Assembly (NCBI GenBank): GCA_000722615.1
Contig: JOKI01000011.1
Span: forward strand, 62,001-126,000
Source: Pseudorhizobium pelagicum
GTDB taxonomy: Bacteria > Pseudomonadota > Alphaproteobacteria > Rhizobiales > Rhizobiaceae
Direction of reading: 5' to 3'
DNA: 64,000 bases
Part shown: one piece after another, positions 21,200 to 32,231 of the stretch
Layout: each line of letters starts with the position of its first letter
Position numbering within the stretch: the first letter of the stretch is position 1
Made by a program: the position numbers and the translations under genes
The notes under the pieces: model-generated
Seen by the model: only the letters and a program-made list of their open reading frames with translations
Told to the model about the DNA's origin: nothing
Databases searched by the model: none

Positions 21200-22451
21200 G
21201 GACGGAACTCCTGGAGAGAAAACGGCGTGGGTCACCCTCGGAAGAGATATGTTCGTTCAGGGCGGATGCAAGGTCGGCTACAGACTGAAGATTGTGAACC
21301 GGCCGCAGTTCATGCACATGCGGAAGCATCGCCTGGACCCCGCGCGCCCGCGGCTCGAAACCGTCGAACCGCAGGAGCGGATTGAGCCAGATCAGCCGCC
21401 GGCAGGACCGGTGCAGGCGCGCAACCTCCTTTTCCAGTTCCTCGACACCTTCCCGTTCAAGCCCGTCCGTGATCAGCAGGACGATCGCGCCCTGCCCCAG
21501 GACGCGCCTTGCCCAGAGCCGGTTGAAGTCCGCCAGCGCCGCGCCGATCCGGGTTCCACCCGACCAGTCGGCGACCGCGTCCGAACAGGCGGACAGCGCT
21601 TCGTCGGGATCGCGGCGGCGCATCTGTCGCGTCACGTTCGTCAGCCGGGTTCCGAAGAGAAATGTCTGCACCCGCGTCCGCTTCTCCGTCAGGGCGTGCA
21701 GAAAGTGCAGAAAGATGCGGGTGTACTGATGCATGGAGCCGGAGATGTCGGCCAGCACGACGAGCGGTGGCGGCGCGTGGCGGCGCTGCCGGAAGCGCGG
21801 CAGCATCAGGTCGCCGCCGCTGCGCATGGCGCACCGCATGGTGGCCCGCGGATCGATACGGCCTGGCCTCGGCGACGGCCGCCAGCGCCGCGTTGACGCC
21901 TCGTCCAGCGGCATGACGAGGCGGGCGATCTCGCGCCTGGCCATGGCGAGCTCGGAAGCACTCATCTGGGCGAAATCCATGCGCTTGAACAGCTCGCGCG
22001 CCGATGCCGTGAGCCTCGCATCGACCTCGACCTCCGGCGCGGCCTGCGAGGTCTGCGGCGCTTTCTCGGCGGTCAGCGCATCGGCGACGCGGCTGTGCCC
22101 GGCGCGCGGCTTCTCCCGCTCGCGGTTGTCGGCGGCCTTCGGCGACATCAGGGCGATCATCTTGCCAACGAGGTCGCGCGAGCGCCAGAAGAGGTCGAAG
22201 GCCTCGTTGAAGACCGCCTGGTCCTCGCGACGCTGCAGAAAGACGGCCGACAGGGCGGCGTGGAATTCTTCCCGCGACCCGATACCTATGGCTTTGACCG
22301 CCGCGATGGCGTCGACACTGGCTCCCGTGCCTGTCCTGATGCCGGCGCGGCGAAGCACTCGGGAAAAATGGACGAGGTTGTCGGCAAGCCGACCTTCGTC
22401 GTGTCCCTCTCCGGGGAAAACGAAGCCATCGCCGGAGCCGGTCTCCTGCAT
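21177..22451 (-). CDS. CoxE-like VWA-domain protein
   Basis: 424 residues. The C-terminal half is a von Willebrand A domain with a complete MIDAS: DISGS at 235-239, the Thr of SGGTRIG, and the Asp of LLITDGLER. The N-terminal part has helical RLADNLVHFSRVLRRAGI, as in CoxE. With a MoxR-type AAA+ partner, CoxE proteins remodel or load the active site of CO-dehydrogenase-like molybdenum enzymes. It starts four bases after the moxR-like stop. No coxL/M/S or xdhA/B structural genes lie within the window. Confidence 0.9.
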   Translation of the reverse strand: MQETGSGDGFVFPGEGHDEGRLADNLVHFSRVLRRAGIRTGTGASVDAIAAVKAIGIGSREEFHAALSAVFLQRREDQAVFNEAFDLFWRSRDLVGKMIALMSPKAADNREREKPRAGHSRVADALTAEKAPQTSQAAPEVEVDARLTASARELFKRMDFAQMSASELAMARREIARLVMPLDEASTRRWRPSPRPGRIDPRATMRCAMRSGGDLMLPRFRQRRHAPPPLVVLADISGSMHQYTRIFLHFLHALTEKRTRVQTFLFGTRLTNVTRQMRRRDPDEALSACSDAVADWSGGTRIGAALADFNRLWARRVLGQGAIVLLITDGLEREGVEELEKEVARLHRSCRRLIWLNPLLRFDGFEPRARGVQAMLPHVHELRPVHNLQSVADLASALNEHISSEGDPRRFLSRSSVHERSRSA

Positions 22452-22455
22452 CGCC

Positions 22456-23385
22456 CTATCCTGCCACCCGAAGATCGGCCTTCACCTCGGACAGGACCCG
22501 CTCGCCCTCGCCGCCCTGCAGACGGGCTATGTCGTCCTGGTATTTGAGCAGCGTCCCCAGCGTGTCGGCGATCGTTTCCGGGTCGAGCGCGATCCGGTCG
22601 AGTTCGGTGAGCGCCGTCGCCCAGTCGATCGTCTCCGCAACGCCGGGACTCTTGAACAGGTCGAGCGTCCGCAGCTTCTGCACATAGGCGACCACCTGCT
22701 GCGACAGCGCTGCGTTGCAGCCGGGGACCTTGCGGCGGATGATCTCCAGCTCCTGCGCTGCATTCGGGTAATCCACCCAATGGTAGAGGCAGCGGCGCTT
22801 CAGCGCGTCGTGGATCTCGCGGGTACGATTGGTGGTGATGATGACGATCGGCGGCTCGGTAGCCTTGATCGTGCCGAGTTCCGGAATGGTCACCTGAAAA
22901 TCCGACAGGACTTCCAGCAGAAACGCCTCGAAGGCCTCGTCCGTGCGGTCCAGTTCGTCGATGAGAAAGACCGGAGCCGGCATGCCCGCCTGCCCGAGCG
23001 CCTGCAGCACCGGGCGGCGGATCAGGTGGCGTTCAGAGAATATGTCGGTTTCCAGCCGCTGCCGATCCTGGATGCCAGTCGCCTCCGCCAGCCGGATCTC
23101 CAGCATCTGCGCCGCATAGTTCCATTCGTAAACGGCCGAGGAGACATCCAGCCCCTCGTAGCACTGCAGCCGGATCAGCGGACGGCCGAGCGCCCTGGAC
23201 AGCGTCTTGGCGATCTCGGTCTTGCCAACCCCCGCTTCACCCTCGAGAAACAGCGGCCGCCGCATGCGCAGCGAAAGAAAGATCACCGTCGCCAGCCGCC
23301 GGTCGGCGAGATAATCCTGTTGCTCGAGAAGCTCCACCGTCTCGTCGATGGAACTCGGGATCGGTCTTGCGATATCGTCTGTCAT
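22456..23385 (-). CDS. MoxR-type AAA+ ATPase (CoxD-like)
   Basis: 309 residues from MTDDIARPIPSSIDETVELL. Walker A is GEAGVGKT at 49-56 and Walker B is VFLIDELDR; sensor 1 lies in IIITTNRTREIHDALKRRC. MoxR ATPases pair with VWA proteins as metallochaperone-like machines. This one, next to a CoxE-like gene and XdhC halves, fits the CoxD role in molybdo-hydroxylase maturation. The alternative ATG at 23403 adds six residues with no known family match. It lies 19 bases after the flavin-reductase stop. Confidence 0.92.
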   Translation of the reverse strand: MTDDIARPIPSSIDETVELLEQQDYLADRRLATVIFLSLRMRRPLFLEGEAGVGKTEIAKTLSRALGRPLIRLQCYEGLDVSSAVYEWNYAAQMLEIRLAEATGIQDRQRLETDIFSERHLIRRPVLQALGQAGMPAPVFLIDELDRTDEAFEAFLLEVLSDFQVTIPELGTIKATEPPIVIITTNRTREIHDALKRRCLYHWVDYPNAAQELEIIRRKVPGCNAALSQQVVAYVQKLRTLDLFKSPGVAETIDWATALTELDRIALDPETIADTLGTLLKYQDDIARLQGGEGERVLSEVKADLRVAG

Positions 23386-23404
23386 GCCGCCTCCTGGCGC
23401 CAAT

Positions 23405-23899
23405 CTAGAGCGTCCGGAACCCGCGGTCCAGATAGATGAGAGGCGGGTTGGGCGGGCCGAGGTGCAGGCCGACCACCTCGCCGAACAGAACCAGGTGGCT
23501 CGCCACCGGCTTCACCTCGGTGACTCGGCAGTCGAAGGCAACCATCGCATCGGAAAGGATCGGCGCGCCGGTCACCAGGGTCTGCCAGTCGGCGCCGGCA
23601 AAGCGGTCATCTCCGGTCAGACCGCCCATTCCGGCAAAGCCTGCGGCCAGCGACTGGTGATGAGACGCCAGCGCGTTGAGGGCAAACTCCCCGCTTTTGA
23701 GGAAGATCTCGTTGTTTGGGTTGCTACGGTTGAGGCAGACGAGCAGGCTTGGCGGATCGTCGGATACGGAGCAGGCTGCGGTCACCGTGACGCCGCGCTT
23801 GACCCCGTCGTGCTCCGTCGTCACCACCTGCACGTGACCTGCGTACCGCGCCATCCCGTCCCGATAGGCCTTGGGATCGACATGCTGTTTTTCCGTCAA
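23405..23899 (-). CDS. Flavin reductase family protein (FMN-binding split barrel)
   Basis: 164 residues. The FMN-binding split-barrel pattern is clear: YRDGMARYAGHVQVVTTEHDGVKRGVTVTAACSVSDDPPSLLVCLNRSNPNNEIFLKSGEFALNAL, followed by APILSDAMVAFDCRV and LVLFGEVVGLHLGP. Such enzymes supply reduced flavin to two-component monooxygenases. Here it heads the MoxR/VWA/XdhC cluster, but its role there is unknown. It is divergent from the binding-protein gene at 24069. Confidence 0.9.
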   Translation of the reverse strand: MTEKQHVDPKAYRDGMARYAGHVQVVTTEHDGVKRGVTVTAACSVSDDPPSLLVCLNRSNPNNEIFLKSGEFALNALASHHQSLAAGFAGMGGLTGDDRFAGADWQTLVTGAPILSDAMVAFDCRVTEVKPVASHLVLFGEVVGLHLGPPNPPLIYLDRGFRTL

Positions 23900-24068
23900 A
23901 AACCTCTCCGTGGGACGCCGGTGTTGCGTTCAACCGGATATGGATAAACCGGCTCGGCTTGTCTACGCCTCGTTGGTGATTTTGGATTGTGCACTTCCCT
24001 GGCCGATTCTCTTTGACGCCTGCGAGCAGGAGTCTAAATGTGTTCCGCAAAGGAGAAACACCGGAAAC

Positions 24069-25148
24069 ATGTCACGCACCTGGTCCCTCGCGGCGACTGT
24101 CGCGCTTCCCCTGCTTTTCCCGCCGCTTGCCGCATCCGCGGCCACCATCGGCGTGGTGGCGCCGACGTCCGGCCCCTACGCCCTCCTCGGCGCCCAGGTG
24201 ATTGCCGGAGCGCGGGCTGCTGCGGAAGCGACCGGCGACACGCTGGTCGAGATCGGCGAGGATTGCGAAGCCGATGCGCCGGCGGCAGGCGTCGCCCAAC
24301 GGCTTGTCGAGGCGGACGCTGACGCCGCCATCGGCTTTCTCTGCGGTGAAACGCTGACCGGCGCCTTGCCGCAGCTGGCCACGGCCGGGATTCCCGTCAT
24401 CACCCTCTCCGTGCGCTCCAACATCCTGATGGAGGACGCTCTTCGCGAGGACTGGCCGCTCTTTCGGCTGTCGCCGGCCGACGGCGACGAGGCCGAACGG
24501 ATCAGCGAGATCATCCTCGAGCGATGGAGCGCCGAGCCGATCGCGCTGATCGACGACGGCACGATCTACGGCCGCGAATTGACCAGCAGCATTCGCCGCC
24601 AGATCGAAAGCAGCGGACTGACGCCGGTCTTCGTCGACACCTATCGTCCCGGCCAGGAGCAGCAACTCGCCCTCGTGCGGCGGCTGGCGCAGGCGGGCGC
24701 GAGACGGATCATCGTCGGCGGCGACCGCAACGACGCCGCCGTCATTGCCCGCGACGCCGCCCAGGAGAACGTTCCGCTTCAGATCCTCGGTGGCGACACG
24801 ATGCGCGCCGCCGATCGCCCGGTTCCCTTGCCCGACGGCGCGATGGCGGTGGCCCTGCCGGACTACTCCGCCCTGCCTTCCGCAGCGGATGCCGCGACGA
24901 CGCTCAGAGGACGCGGCGTCGTGCCCGAGGGATACGCCCTGCCCGCCTATGCGGCAGTCCAGATCGTCGGTCAGGCGGTCTCGGCAGGCGGCTCGCAGCC
25001 ATTGACGGAGGTGCTGCTGGCAACGCAGTTCCAGAGCGCGATCGGCACGGTGGACTTCGACGAGCGTCATGAATTGACCCGCAATCCGCTCCGCCTGCAG
25101 GAATGGCGGGGGGATCGCTTCGTTGCGGTGGACGTGCCCACCGAATGA
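24069..25148 (+). CDS. ABC-type branched-chain amino-acid-like substrate-binding protein
   Basis: 359 residues. Signal peptide [24 protein letters not shown], probably cleaved after residue 24, then a type I periplasmic-binding fold of the LivJ/LivK class ([30 protein letters not shown], then [32 protein letters not shown]). The ligand is unknown. No permease or ATPase genes are adjacent, so it is an orphan binding protein. The start at 24069 gives a proper signal peptide; the frame is open upstream to 23871 but that part is not signal-like. Confidence 0.85.
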   Translation: MSRTWSLAATVALPLLFPPLAASAATIGVVAPTSGPYALLGAQVIAGARAAAEATGDTLVEIGEDCEADAPAAGVAQRLVEADADAAIGFLCGETLTGALPQLATAGIPVITLSVRSNILMEDALREDWPLFRLSPADGDEAERISEIILERWSAEPIALIDDGTIYGRELTSSIRRQIESSGLTPVFVDTYRPGQEQQLALVRRLAQAGARRIIVGGDRNDAAVIARDAAQENVPLQILGGDTMRAADRPVPLPDGAMAVALPDYSALPSAADAATTLRGRGVVPEGYALPAYAAVQIVGQAVSAGGSQPLTEVLLATQFQSAIGTVDFDERHELTRNPLRLQEWRGDRFVAVDVPTE

Positions 25149-25206
25149 TTGTTCCCAAGGTGGTGCGGTGCTACAGGGCCACCAATACCTCCGGAGATCC
25201 GACATC

Positions 25207-25872
25207 ATGACGCTGCCTATCCGTATCGCGCCTTCCATCCTCGCCGCGGACTTTGCCAAGCTTGGACAGGAAGTCCGGGACGTGACCGAAGCGGGTGCCG
25301 ACTGGATCCACCTCGACGTCATGGACGGACACTTCGTCCCCAACATTTCCTACGGCCCGGATGTCATCAAGGCACTGCGTCCGCACACCACAGCCTTCTT
25401 CGACTGCCACCTGATGATCACGCCGGCCGATCCTTATCTGGAAGCCTTCGCCAAGGCCGGATGCGACGGGATCACCGTCCATGCCGAGTCGGGGCCGCAC
25501 CTGCATCGCTCTCTGCAGACCATCCGCAACCTCGGGAAGAAGGTCGGCGTCACGCTCAATCCCGCGACCCCGCTCTCGGTGATCGAGAACGTGCTCGATG
25601 ACATCGACCTGATCCTGATCATGAGCGTCAACCCCGGGTTCGGCGGACAGAAGTTCATTCCGGCGATGGTCGACAAGATCGCGGCCGCGAAGGCCATGAT
25701 CGGCGCCCGCCCGATCGAGCTCGAGGTGGACGGCGGCATCACGGCAGAGACGATCGGCGCGGCGACCGCGGCCGGCGCCAATGTCTTCGTTGCCGGCTCC
25801 GCCGTCTTCCAGGGCAACGGCGTGGAAAGCTACCGGCAGCGCATCGACGCGCTCCGCTCCGCGGCCGGATAG
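25207..25872 (+). CDS. rpe: Ribulose-phosphate 3-epimerase
   Basis: Interconverts ribulose-5-P and xylulose-5-P in the pentose phosphate pathway. The 221-residue TIM barrel shows [50 protein letters not shown] and EVDGGI, all catalytic-site signatures. The ATG at 25207 is used; 28 in-frame upstream codons lack family similarity. It is 84 bases upstream of purB on the same strand. Confidence 0.96.
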   Translation: MTLPIRIAPSILAADFAKLGQEVRDVTEAGADWIHLDVMDGHFVPNISYGPDVIKALRPHTTAFFDCHLMITPADPYLEAFAKAGCDGITVHAESGPHLHRSLQTIRNLGKKVGVTLNPATPLSVIENVLDDIDLILIMSVNPGFGGQKFIPAMVDKIAAAKAMIGARPIELEVDGGITAETIGAATAAGANVFVAGSAVFQGNGVESYRQRIDALRSAAG

Positions 25873-25956
25873 GTCCAACGCGACATTACATTGAGCTTTC
25901 CGCCGCTTGTTGATAAAGCAGCCCCAACTCCTTGTATCGATGGAAGGCTTACCCCC

Positions 25957-27258
<1,302 letters not shown>

Positions 27259-27276
27259 GCAGCCTCCGAGAACTCC

Positions 27277-27302
27277 GGCGCCGCCATGACTGCGGCGGCG
27301 CC
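27277..27302. terminator. Hairpin between purB and the DUF2189 gene
   Basis: GGCGCCGCC and GGCGGCGCC form a 9-bp stem with an 8-base loop. It lies between convergent genes and could terminate both; a T-tract is lacking. Confidence 0.5.
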
Positions 27303-27313
27303 TCATCTGCCTG

Positions 27314-28117
27314 CTACCGGATCTCTGGAGCAACCAGCTTGCGGTAGAGATGCCAGGTCGAGTGGCCTAAAATCGGCATCACGACCACGAGGCCCGCGAA
27401 CACCGGGACCGTGCCGATTGCCAGCATTGCCGCCACGATTAGTCCCCACAGGGCAACCGGCAGCGGGTTGGCCAGCGTCGCCCGGATGCTCGCATCCACG
27501 GCAGCGGCCGCTCCCACGTCACGGTCGAGCAGCAGGGGGAACGCCACGACCGTCGTCGCCAGCACGAACACCGCAAACACGAACCCGGCGAGATTTCCCC
27601 AGAGCATCATCTGCCGCCCCTCCTGCGTCGTCAGGACGTCGGACACGAAAGCCGAGAGCGACGCCGGCGCCGCTTCCCCGAAAGACGACGTGTAGATCGC
27701 CTGGGCAACCAGCAGCCAGGCCGTGAAAAGCGCCAGCAGCATGAGGCCGACGGCAAGGATGGACGGCAGCGCCGGCGATCGGAAGACCTCCAGGGCGTCT
27801 TGCCACGACGGTTCCCCGCCCCGCTCCTCGCGGCGGCTGATCTCGTAGAGGCCGAGGGCCGCCAGCGGCCCCAGCAACGCAAAACCCGACATCAGCGGAA
27901 AGAGCAGCGGCAGCAGGTTCGCCCCGGCGCTCCAGACCGCCAGGAAGATGCCGGCGACCGGATAGATGAGACACAGGAAGGCGTAGTGCGACGGTCTTCG
28001 GTTGAAATCGGCGATCCCGAGCCTCAGCGCGTCGATCACGTCGCTCACGTCTATCTTGCGGACGACCGGGCGGACGAGCTGGCTCTCGGCACCGGCGATG
28101 ACATGAAATCCAGCCAT
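27314..28117 (-). CDS. DUF2189 integral membrane protein
   Basis: 267 residues with about six membrane segments (around residues 45-60, 62-85, 110-130, 165-190, 215-245, 240-260). The N-terminus VRKIDVSDVIDALRLGIADFNRRPSHYAFLCLIYPVAGIF is the DUF2189 hallmark. The function is unknown. The start at 28117 (MAGFHVIAGAESQLVRP) is chosen because the 20 codons upstream are polar and not family-like. It is convergent with purB. Confidence 0.85.
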   Translation of the reverse strand: MAGFHVIAGAESQLVRPVVRKIDVSDVIDALRLGIADFNRRPSHYAFLCLIYPVAGIFLAVWSAGANLLPLLFPLMSGFALLGPLAALGLYEISRREERGGEPSWQDALEVFRSPALPSILAVGLMLLALFTAWLLVAQAIYTSSFGEAAPASLSAFVSDVLTTQEGRQMMLWGNLAGFVFAVFVLATTVVAFPLLLDRDVGAAAAVDASIRATLANPLPVALWGLIVAAMLAIGTVPVFAGLVVVMPILGHSTWHLYRKLVAPEIR

Positions 28118-28360
28118 AGCATTCTCCTCATCGGCTGACTGCACTGCCTCATCCGGCAGGTCCGGACGTCGGGTCAACGCAGCGGCGGCTTTGGCCGCCT
28201 GGGCAAAAGCAGAGCGAAGTTCGGCAGGTTAGGACGACGGCCACGGCAATGGCTCACGAGCAATGCTCACGGCGGCGCCATGGCCCATATTACCGATTTT
28301 TGGCGTAACTGTCGCGTCTTTCCTTGACATCCGCGTCCCGGTTTCTCAAATCCGGCCATC

Positions 28361-28915
28361 ATGAAAGTAGCAGACGCCGAAATCCTCATCATTCCCGGTT
28401 ACACAAACTCCGGACCCGATCACTGGCAGAGCCGGTGGGAGGCGAAGCTGTCCTCCGCACGGCGCGTCGAGCAGGCGGAATGGTCGAAGCCCGTGCGGGA
28501 GGACTGGGTTGCCAAGGTCGCGGATGAAGTCAACGCCTGCAGCCGCCCGGTGGTGCTCGTCGCCCATTCGCTCGGCATTCCCTCGGTGGTGCATGCTGTC
28601 CCGCTGTTTCGGAAGCAGGTGGCCGGCGCCTTCTTCGTCGCCCCGCCGGAGGTGGACAATCCGGCCATCCGCCCGCGCCACCTGATGAGCTTCGGCCCCT
28701 ATCCTCGCGATCCCCTGCCGTTCCCGACGCTGACAGTCGCCAGCAGAAACGATCCTTTCGGCTCGTACGAGCACGCTGACGAGATTGCCAGTGCCTGGGG
28801 ATCGCTTCTGATCGATGCCGGTGAATCGGGCCACATCAACGCCGAGGCGGGATTTGGACCCTGGCCCGAGGGAACCATGGTCTTTGCCCAGTTCCTTTCA
28901 CGGCTGCAGCCCTAG
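28361..28915 (+). CDS. RBBP9/YdeN-type serine hydrolase
   Basis: 184-residue alpha/beta hydrolase of the small RBBP9/YdeN family. Seen are the start ILIIPGYTNSGPDHWQSRWE, the nucleophile Ser70 in VAHSLG, an acid-loop candidate Asp in ASRNDPFGSYEHA, and the catalytic His in GESGHINAEAGFGPWPEG. The substrate is unknown. It converges on the DUF1476 gene, with the latter's terminator in between. Confidence 0.9.
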   Translation: MKVADAEILIIPGYTNSGPDHWQSRWEAKLSSARRVEQAEWSKPVREDWVAKVADEVNACSRPVVLVAHSLGIPSVVHAVPLFRKQVAGAFFVAPPEVDNPAIRPRHLMSFGPYPRDPLPFPTLTVASRNDPFGSYEHADEIASAWGSLLIDAGESGHINAEAGFGPWPEGTMVFAQFLSRLQP

Positions 28916-28941
28916 TCGCACCGACGCGGCGAGAACGAAAA

Positions 28942-28965
28942 AGCCCGCGCCAGAAGACGCGGGCT
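28942..28965 (-). terminator. Rho-independent terminator of the DUF1476 gene
   Basis: AGCCCGCG/CGCGGGCT 8-bp stem with an 8-base loop; on the minus strand it is followed by TTTTT. It is positioned 26 bases after the DUF1476 stop. Confidence 0.75.
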
Positions 28966-28990
28966 CAGGTCGCCTGAAGCTGCGGGCTCG

Positions 28991-29299
28991 TTACCGGGCA
29001 AGCTCGGCAACGGCGTCCTGCAGGAAGGCAAACATCTTCTGGCGGATTTCTTCATCGGAGACAGAAACGCCTGCGGCATCGAAATCGCCTCGCAGCTTGC
29101 GGAAGACGTCCTCGTCGCCGGCCTCTTCGAAGTCCGCCTCGACGACTTCCGTCGCATAGGCTTCCGCATCGCGGTCGAGCAGGCCTGCGGCCCATCGGCC
29201 GAGCGACTTGTTGCGTCGAACCAGAGCCTTGAACTTCTGCTCCTCGTCAAGGGCGTACTTGTTTTCAAACGCGCGTTCGCGATCTTTCATGCCGTTCAT
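28991..29299 (-). CDS. DUF1476 protein (ATP synthase zeta-type inhibitor)
   Basis: 102 residues: MNGMKDRERAFENKYALDEEQKFKALVRRNKSLGRWAAGLL, then acidic helices. This is the DUF1476 family, whose Paracoccus member is the F1-ATPase zeta inhibitor subunit. The N-terminal helix that blocks rotation and the basic RRNKSLGRWAA segment are conserved. The start at 29299 has GGGAG eight bases upstream; an ATG at 29290 is possible. It is monocistronic, ends in a clear terminator and is divergent from purC. Confidence 0.88.
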   Translation of the reverse strand: MNGMKDRERAFENKYALDEEQKFKALVRRNKSLGRWAAGLLDRDAEAYATEVVEADFEEAGDEDVFRKLRGDFDAAGVSVSDEEIRQKMFAFLQDAVAELAR

Positions 29300-29642
29300 C
29301 TTCAATCTCCCGCTATCGGTTATGGCGGGATCATAGAGCAAAATGCCTGTTGATGTGCAATGCGATTTGTCAAACTTCCCTGCCCGCAGGAAGAGCTGAA
29401 ATCACGACGCAGCCGCAGCCAATGGCCATCCACTCTGAGTATTGACTATGGATGCTGCCGCCCGAAATCGGCATGACGTAAGGACCACAGCATCCTGTAT
29501 GATCAAGAGGTGCGATTCTAACCTGTCAGGTCCCCGCCGGGCCTGGGACCGTTGTCATTGTGAAATCCGTTCTTTTCCTTTATGGGACCGCTCAACCGAT
29601 ATTCCACTGCGCCCAGCGGGCGCCAACAACGAGACATTCAAT
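29300..29642. other. Intergenic region upstream of purC
   Basis: 343 bases between the divergent DUF1476 and purC genes. I saw no purine-riboswitch-like junction and no tRNA. The only structure noticed is a weak inverted repeat near 29375-29393 (CTTCC...GGAAG). The purC frame stays open upstream to 29442 but does not look coding. Confidence 0.4.
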
Positions 29643-30407
29643 ATGAACCGTCGCCGCCGTATCTACGAAGGCAAGGCCAAGATCCTTTATGAAGGCCCCG
29701 AGCCCGGTACGCTGATCCAGTTCTTCAAGGACGATGCCACCGCCTTCAACAAGAAGAAGCACGATGTCATCGACGGCAAGGGCGTGTTGAACAACCGTAT
29801 CTCCGAATACGTGTTCACGCATCTGAACAAGATCGGCATTCCGACGCACTTCATCCGCCGCCTCAACATGCGCGAGCAGCTGATCAAGGAAGTCGAGATG
29901 ATTCCGCTGGAGATCGTCGTGCGCAATGTCGCCGCCGGTTCCCTGTCCACGCGGCTCGGCATCGAGGAAGGCACCGTCCTCCCACGGTCCATCATCGAAT
30001 TCTACTACAAGTCGGACCAGCTCAACGATCCGATGGTCTCCGAAGAGCACATCACCGCCTTCGGCTGGGCCAACCCCGCCGAGCTCGACGACATCATGGC
30101 GCTCGCCATCCGCGTCAACGACTTCCTCTCGGGCCTCTTCCTCGGCGTCGGCATCCAGCTCGTCGACTTCAAGATCGAGTGCGGCCGCCTTTACGAGGGC
30201 GACATGATGCGCATCATCCTCGCCGACGAGATTTCGCCGGACAGCTGCCGTCTCTGGGACATCGAGACCAAGGAAAAGATGGACAAGGACCGCTTCCGTC
30301 GCGATCTGGGCGGGCTGGTCGAAGCCTATTCGGAAGTGGCCCGCAGGCTTGGCATCATCAATGAGAACGAACCGCTCCGTGGCACCGGCCCGGTCCTGGT
30401 GAAGTAA
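29643..30407 (+). CDS. purC: SAICAR synthetase
   Basis: Phosphoribosylaminoimidazole-succinocarboxamide synthase, 254 residues. Signatures are [33 protein letters not shown] at the N-terminus, [18 protein letters not shown] in the middle, and [10 protein letters not shown] with [15 protein letters not shown] later. It acts in the cytoplasm as step 7 of IMP synthesis, just before the PurB step. The ATG at 29643 gives [13 protein letters not shown]. It is followed 15 bases later by purS, so purC-purS-ORF-purQ form one operon. Confidence 0.97.
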   Translation: MNRRRRIYEGKAKILYEGPEPGTLIQFFKDDATAFNKKKHDVIDGKGVLNNRISEYVFTHLNKIGIPTHFIRRLNMREQLIKEVEMIPLEIVVRNVAAGSLSTRLGIEEGTVLPRSIIEFYYKSDQLNDPMVSEEHITAFGWANPAELDDIMALAIRVNDFLSGLFLGVGIQLVDFKIECGRLYEGDMMRIILADEISPDSCRLWDIETKEKMDKDRFRRDLGGLVEAYSEVARRLGIINENEPLRGTGPVLVK

Positions 30408-30422
30408 GACAAGGGGTTTGAA

Positions 30423-30665
30423 GTGATCAAGGCACGGGTAACGGTAACGTTGAAGAACGGCGTTCTCGATCCGCAGGGGAAGGCGATCGAAGGCGCGCTG
30501 TCCAGCCTCGGTTTCGACGGCGTCGGCCATGTCCGCCAGGGCAAGGTCTTCGACATCGAACTGGACGGCGCCGACAAGGCCAAAGCGGAATCGGACATCA
30601 AGGCGATGTGCGAGAAGCTGCTGGCGAACACGGTGATCGAGAACTATACTGTCGCCATCGACTGA
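30423..30665 (+). CDS. purS: FGAM synthase subunit PurS
   Basis: 80-residue small subunit that bridges PurL and PurQ in the multi-protein FGAM synthase. The full PurS pattern is present: IKARVTVTLKNGVLDPQGKAIEGALSSLGFDGVGHVRQGKVFDIELDG, ending in ANTVIENYTVAID. The GTG start is at 30423. A short coiled-coil ORF lies between it and purQ. Confidence 0.96.
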   Translation: MIKARVTVTLKNGVLDPQGKAIEGALSSLGFDGVGHVRQGKVFDIELDGADKAKAESDIKAMCEKLLANTVIENYTVAID

Positions 30666-30682
30666 CGGTTGCGGAGCCTGTG

Positions 30683-30940
30683 ATGGCCGAAGTGACGAAC
30701 GAGCTGATGTATGAACTGCTGAAGAAGCTGAATGCTCGGTTCGACAGGGTCGACTCTTCCCTCGCCGAATTGCGCGCCGAAGCCAACAGCTTGCGTGGCA
30801 CGATGATTGCCATCCAGCAAGACGTCCATAACATCTATACGACGCTCTCGAGGCACGAACTACGCCTCGACCGTATCGAAAATCGACTGGAGCTGCGGGA
30901 GCTCCAGGAAGCCCAATCAAGGTTTGAGCCCCACCCATGA
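30683..30940 (+). CDS. Small coiled-coil protein embedded between purS and purQ
   Basis: 85 residues: [75 protein letters not shown]. It is almost wholly helical with heptad hydrophobic spacing, so a coiled-coil oligomer is expected. There is no Cys, signal peptide or enzymatic motif. It begins 17 bases after the purS stop, and its stop overlaps the purQ start as ATGA, so it is translated with the FGAM synthase subunits. I do not know a function. The link to purine synthesis is context only. Confidence 0.8.
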   Translation: MAEVTNELMYELLKKLNARFDRVDSSLAELRAEANSLRGTMIAIQQDVHNIYTTLSRHELRLDRIENRLELRELQEAQSRFEPHP

Positions 30941-31608
30941 AATCTGCCGTTGTCCAGCTTCCAGGCCTCAATCGCGATCGCGACATGGTCGACGCCCTGA
31001 CCAAGATCTCCGGTCATGCCCCCGTCACCGTGTGGCAGACGGAGACCGAGATTCCCGATGTCGACCTGATCGTCATTCCCGGTGGGTTTTCCTACGGCGA
31101 CTATCTGCGCTGCGGCGCCATCGCCGCGCGGATGCCGGTGATGCAGGCCATCCGCGAAAAGGCCGAACAGGGCGTCAAGGTGCTCGGCGTCTGCAACGGG
31201 TTCCAGATCCTGGTGGAAGCGGGACTTCTGCCGGGCGCGCTGATGCGCAACACCTCGCTGCGCTTCGTCTGCAAGGAAGTGCTGCTGGAAGTGGTCAATG
31301 CCGATACGGATTTCACCCGCGCCTATGGTCAGGGTCAGGTCATCCGCTGCCCGGTGGCGCACCATGACGGCAACTACTTCGTCGACGACGCCACCCTTTC
31401 GGCCATGGAAGACAAGCGTCAGATCGTCTTCCGCTATGCCGGCGGCACAAATCCGAACGGCTCGCTCAGCGACATTGCCGGGGTTATCAATGCGAGAGGC
31501 AATGTCCTCGGCATGATGCCGCATCCGGAAAATCTCATCGAAGCTGCCCACGGCGGCACCGACGGGCGTGCTCTGTTTGCCTCCGCGCTGGATGTGATCG
31601 CAGCCTAA
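30937..31608 (+). CDS. purQ: FGAM synthase glutaminase subunit PurQ
   Basis: Class I glutamine amidotransferase that gives ammonia to PurL, 223 residues. N-terminal [14 protein letters not shown], oxyanion region [13 protein letters not shown], nucleophile C86 in GVCNGFQIL, and the late catalytic pair in [11 protein letters not shown]. The start overlaps the preceding small ORF by four bases (ATGA). purL lies about 1.3 kb downstream, with two envelope-protein genes between. Confidence 0.97.
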   Translation: MKSAVVQLPGLNRDRDMVDALTKISGHAPVTVWQTETEIPDVDLIVIPGGFSYGDYLRCGAIAARMPVMQAIREKAEQGVKVLGVCNGFQILVEAGLLPGALMRNTSLRFVCKEVLLEVVNADTDFTRAYGQGQVIRCPVAHHDGNYFVDDATLSAMEDKRQIVFRYAGGTNPNGSLSDIAGVINARGNVLGMMPHPENLIEAAHGGTDGRALFASALDVIAA

Positions 31609-31664
31609 CCTCAATCCGCAAGCGACGCCGGACGTACGGCGAACAGCACCCAGGAACCCATTCC

Positions 31665-32063
31665 ATGGCGTTTACTCGCATCAGCCGCGGTCCCGTGGGG
31701 CTTGCCGCAGCGGCGGCCCTGTTGTCCGCTTGCCAATCCGCCCCGGTTTCGGCTCCTGCGCCCAACCGAGCCGCCCTGGCGACGATGGAGCGCGTGGCGC
31801 TGAGCGCGAACGCCTGCTGGTTCAAATCCGGCGACCCGATGTTTGCGGCCTACCGGCTTGCCCCGGAACTCAACTCCTTCTCCGGACGCCCCCGCATTCT
31901 GGCGGTCCCGCGCAACAGCCCCGAATCGCGTCCGGCCCTCGTCGTTCAGGCGGAAGGCACCCCCGCCAAGGTCGACGCCTTCGGTCCGATGATGGCCGGT
32001 GCATCCGGCGAACGCATCCGCCGCGACGTTCTGAAATGGTCGTCCGGCGGCTCGGGCTGCTGA
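31665..32063 (+). CDS. Predicted lipoprotein of unknown function
   Basis: 132 residues. The N-terminus MAFTRISRGPVGLAAAAALLSACQS has a lipobox LSAC with the lipidated Cys at 23, then a short Ala/Pro linker. The mature part, with CWFKSGDPMFAAYRLAPELNSFSGRPRILAVPR, is a small globular domain ending in GGSGC, so an internal disulfide is possible. I do not recognise a named family. It sits 56 bases downstream of purQ. Confidence 0.75.
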   Translation: MAFTRISRGPVGLAAAAALLSACQSAPVSAPAPNRAALATMERVALSANACWFKSGDPMFAAYRLAPELNSFSGRPRILAVPRNSPESRPALVVQAEGTPAKVDAFGPMMAGASGERIRRDVLKWSSGGSGC

Positions 32064-32231
32064 CGTCCCTGCGCCGAAACGTTGTGGATTTGTCACGCTG
32101 ACGCGCAGTAATTCTCTACTTGCGCCGCGCCCATTGCACGACCCGGATCTGCCAGTCTAGTTTCAGTATAGTGGCGACTCGGGTTCGCGGTTACGTGTTC
32201 GCTTGCCCGGACAGGGGACTTCTATACGGTC

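Noticed and set aside
23871..24068. Upstream extension of the substrate-binding protein
   Set aside because: The frame is open, but the extension is not signal-like and would hide the good signal peptide that begins at 24069.
29300..29642. A purine riboswitch or leader before purC
   Set aside because: No three-way-junction core sequence or terminator/antiterminator pair was seen.
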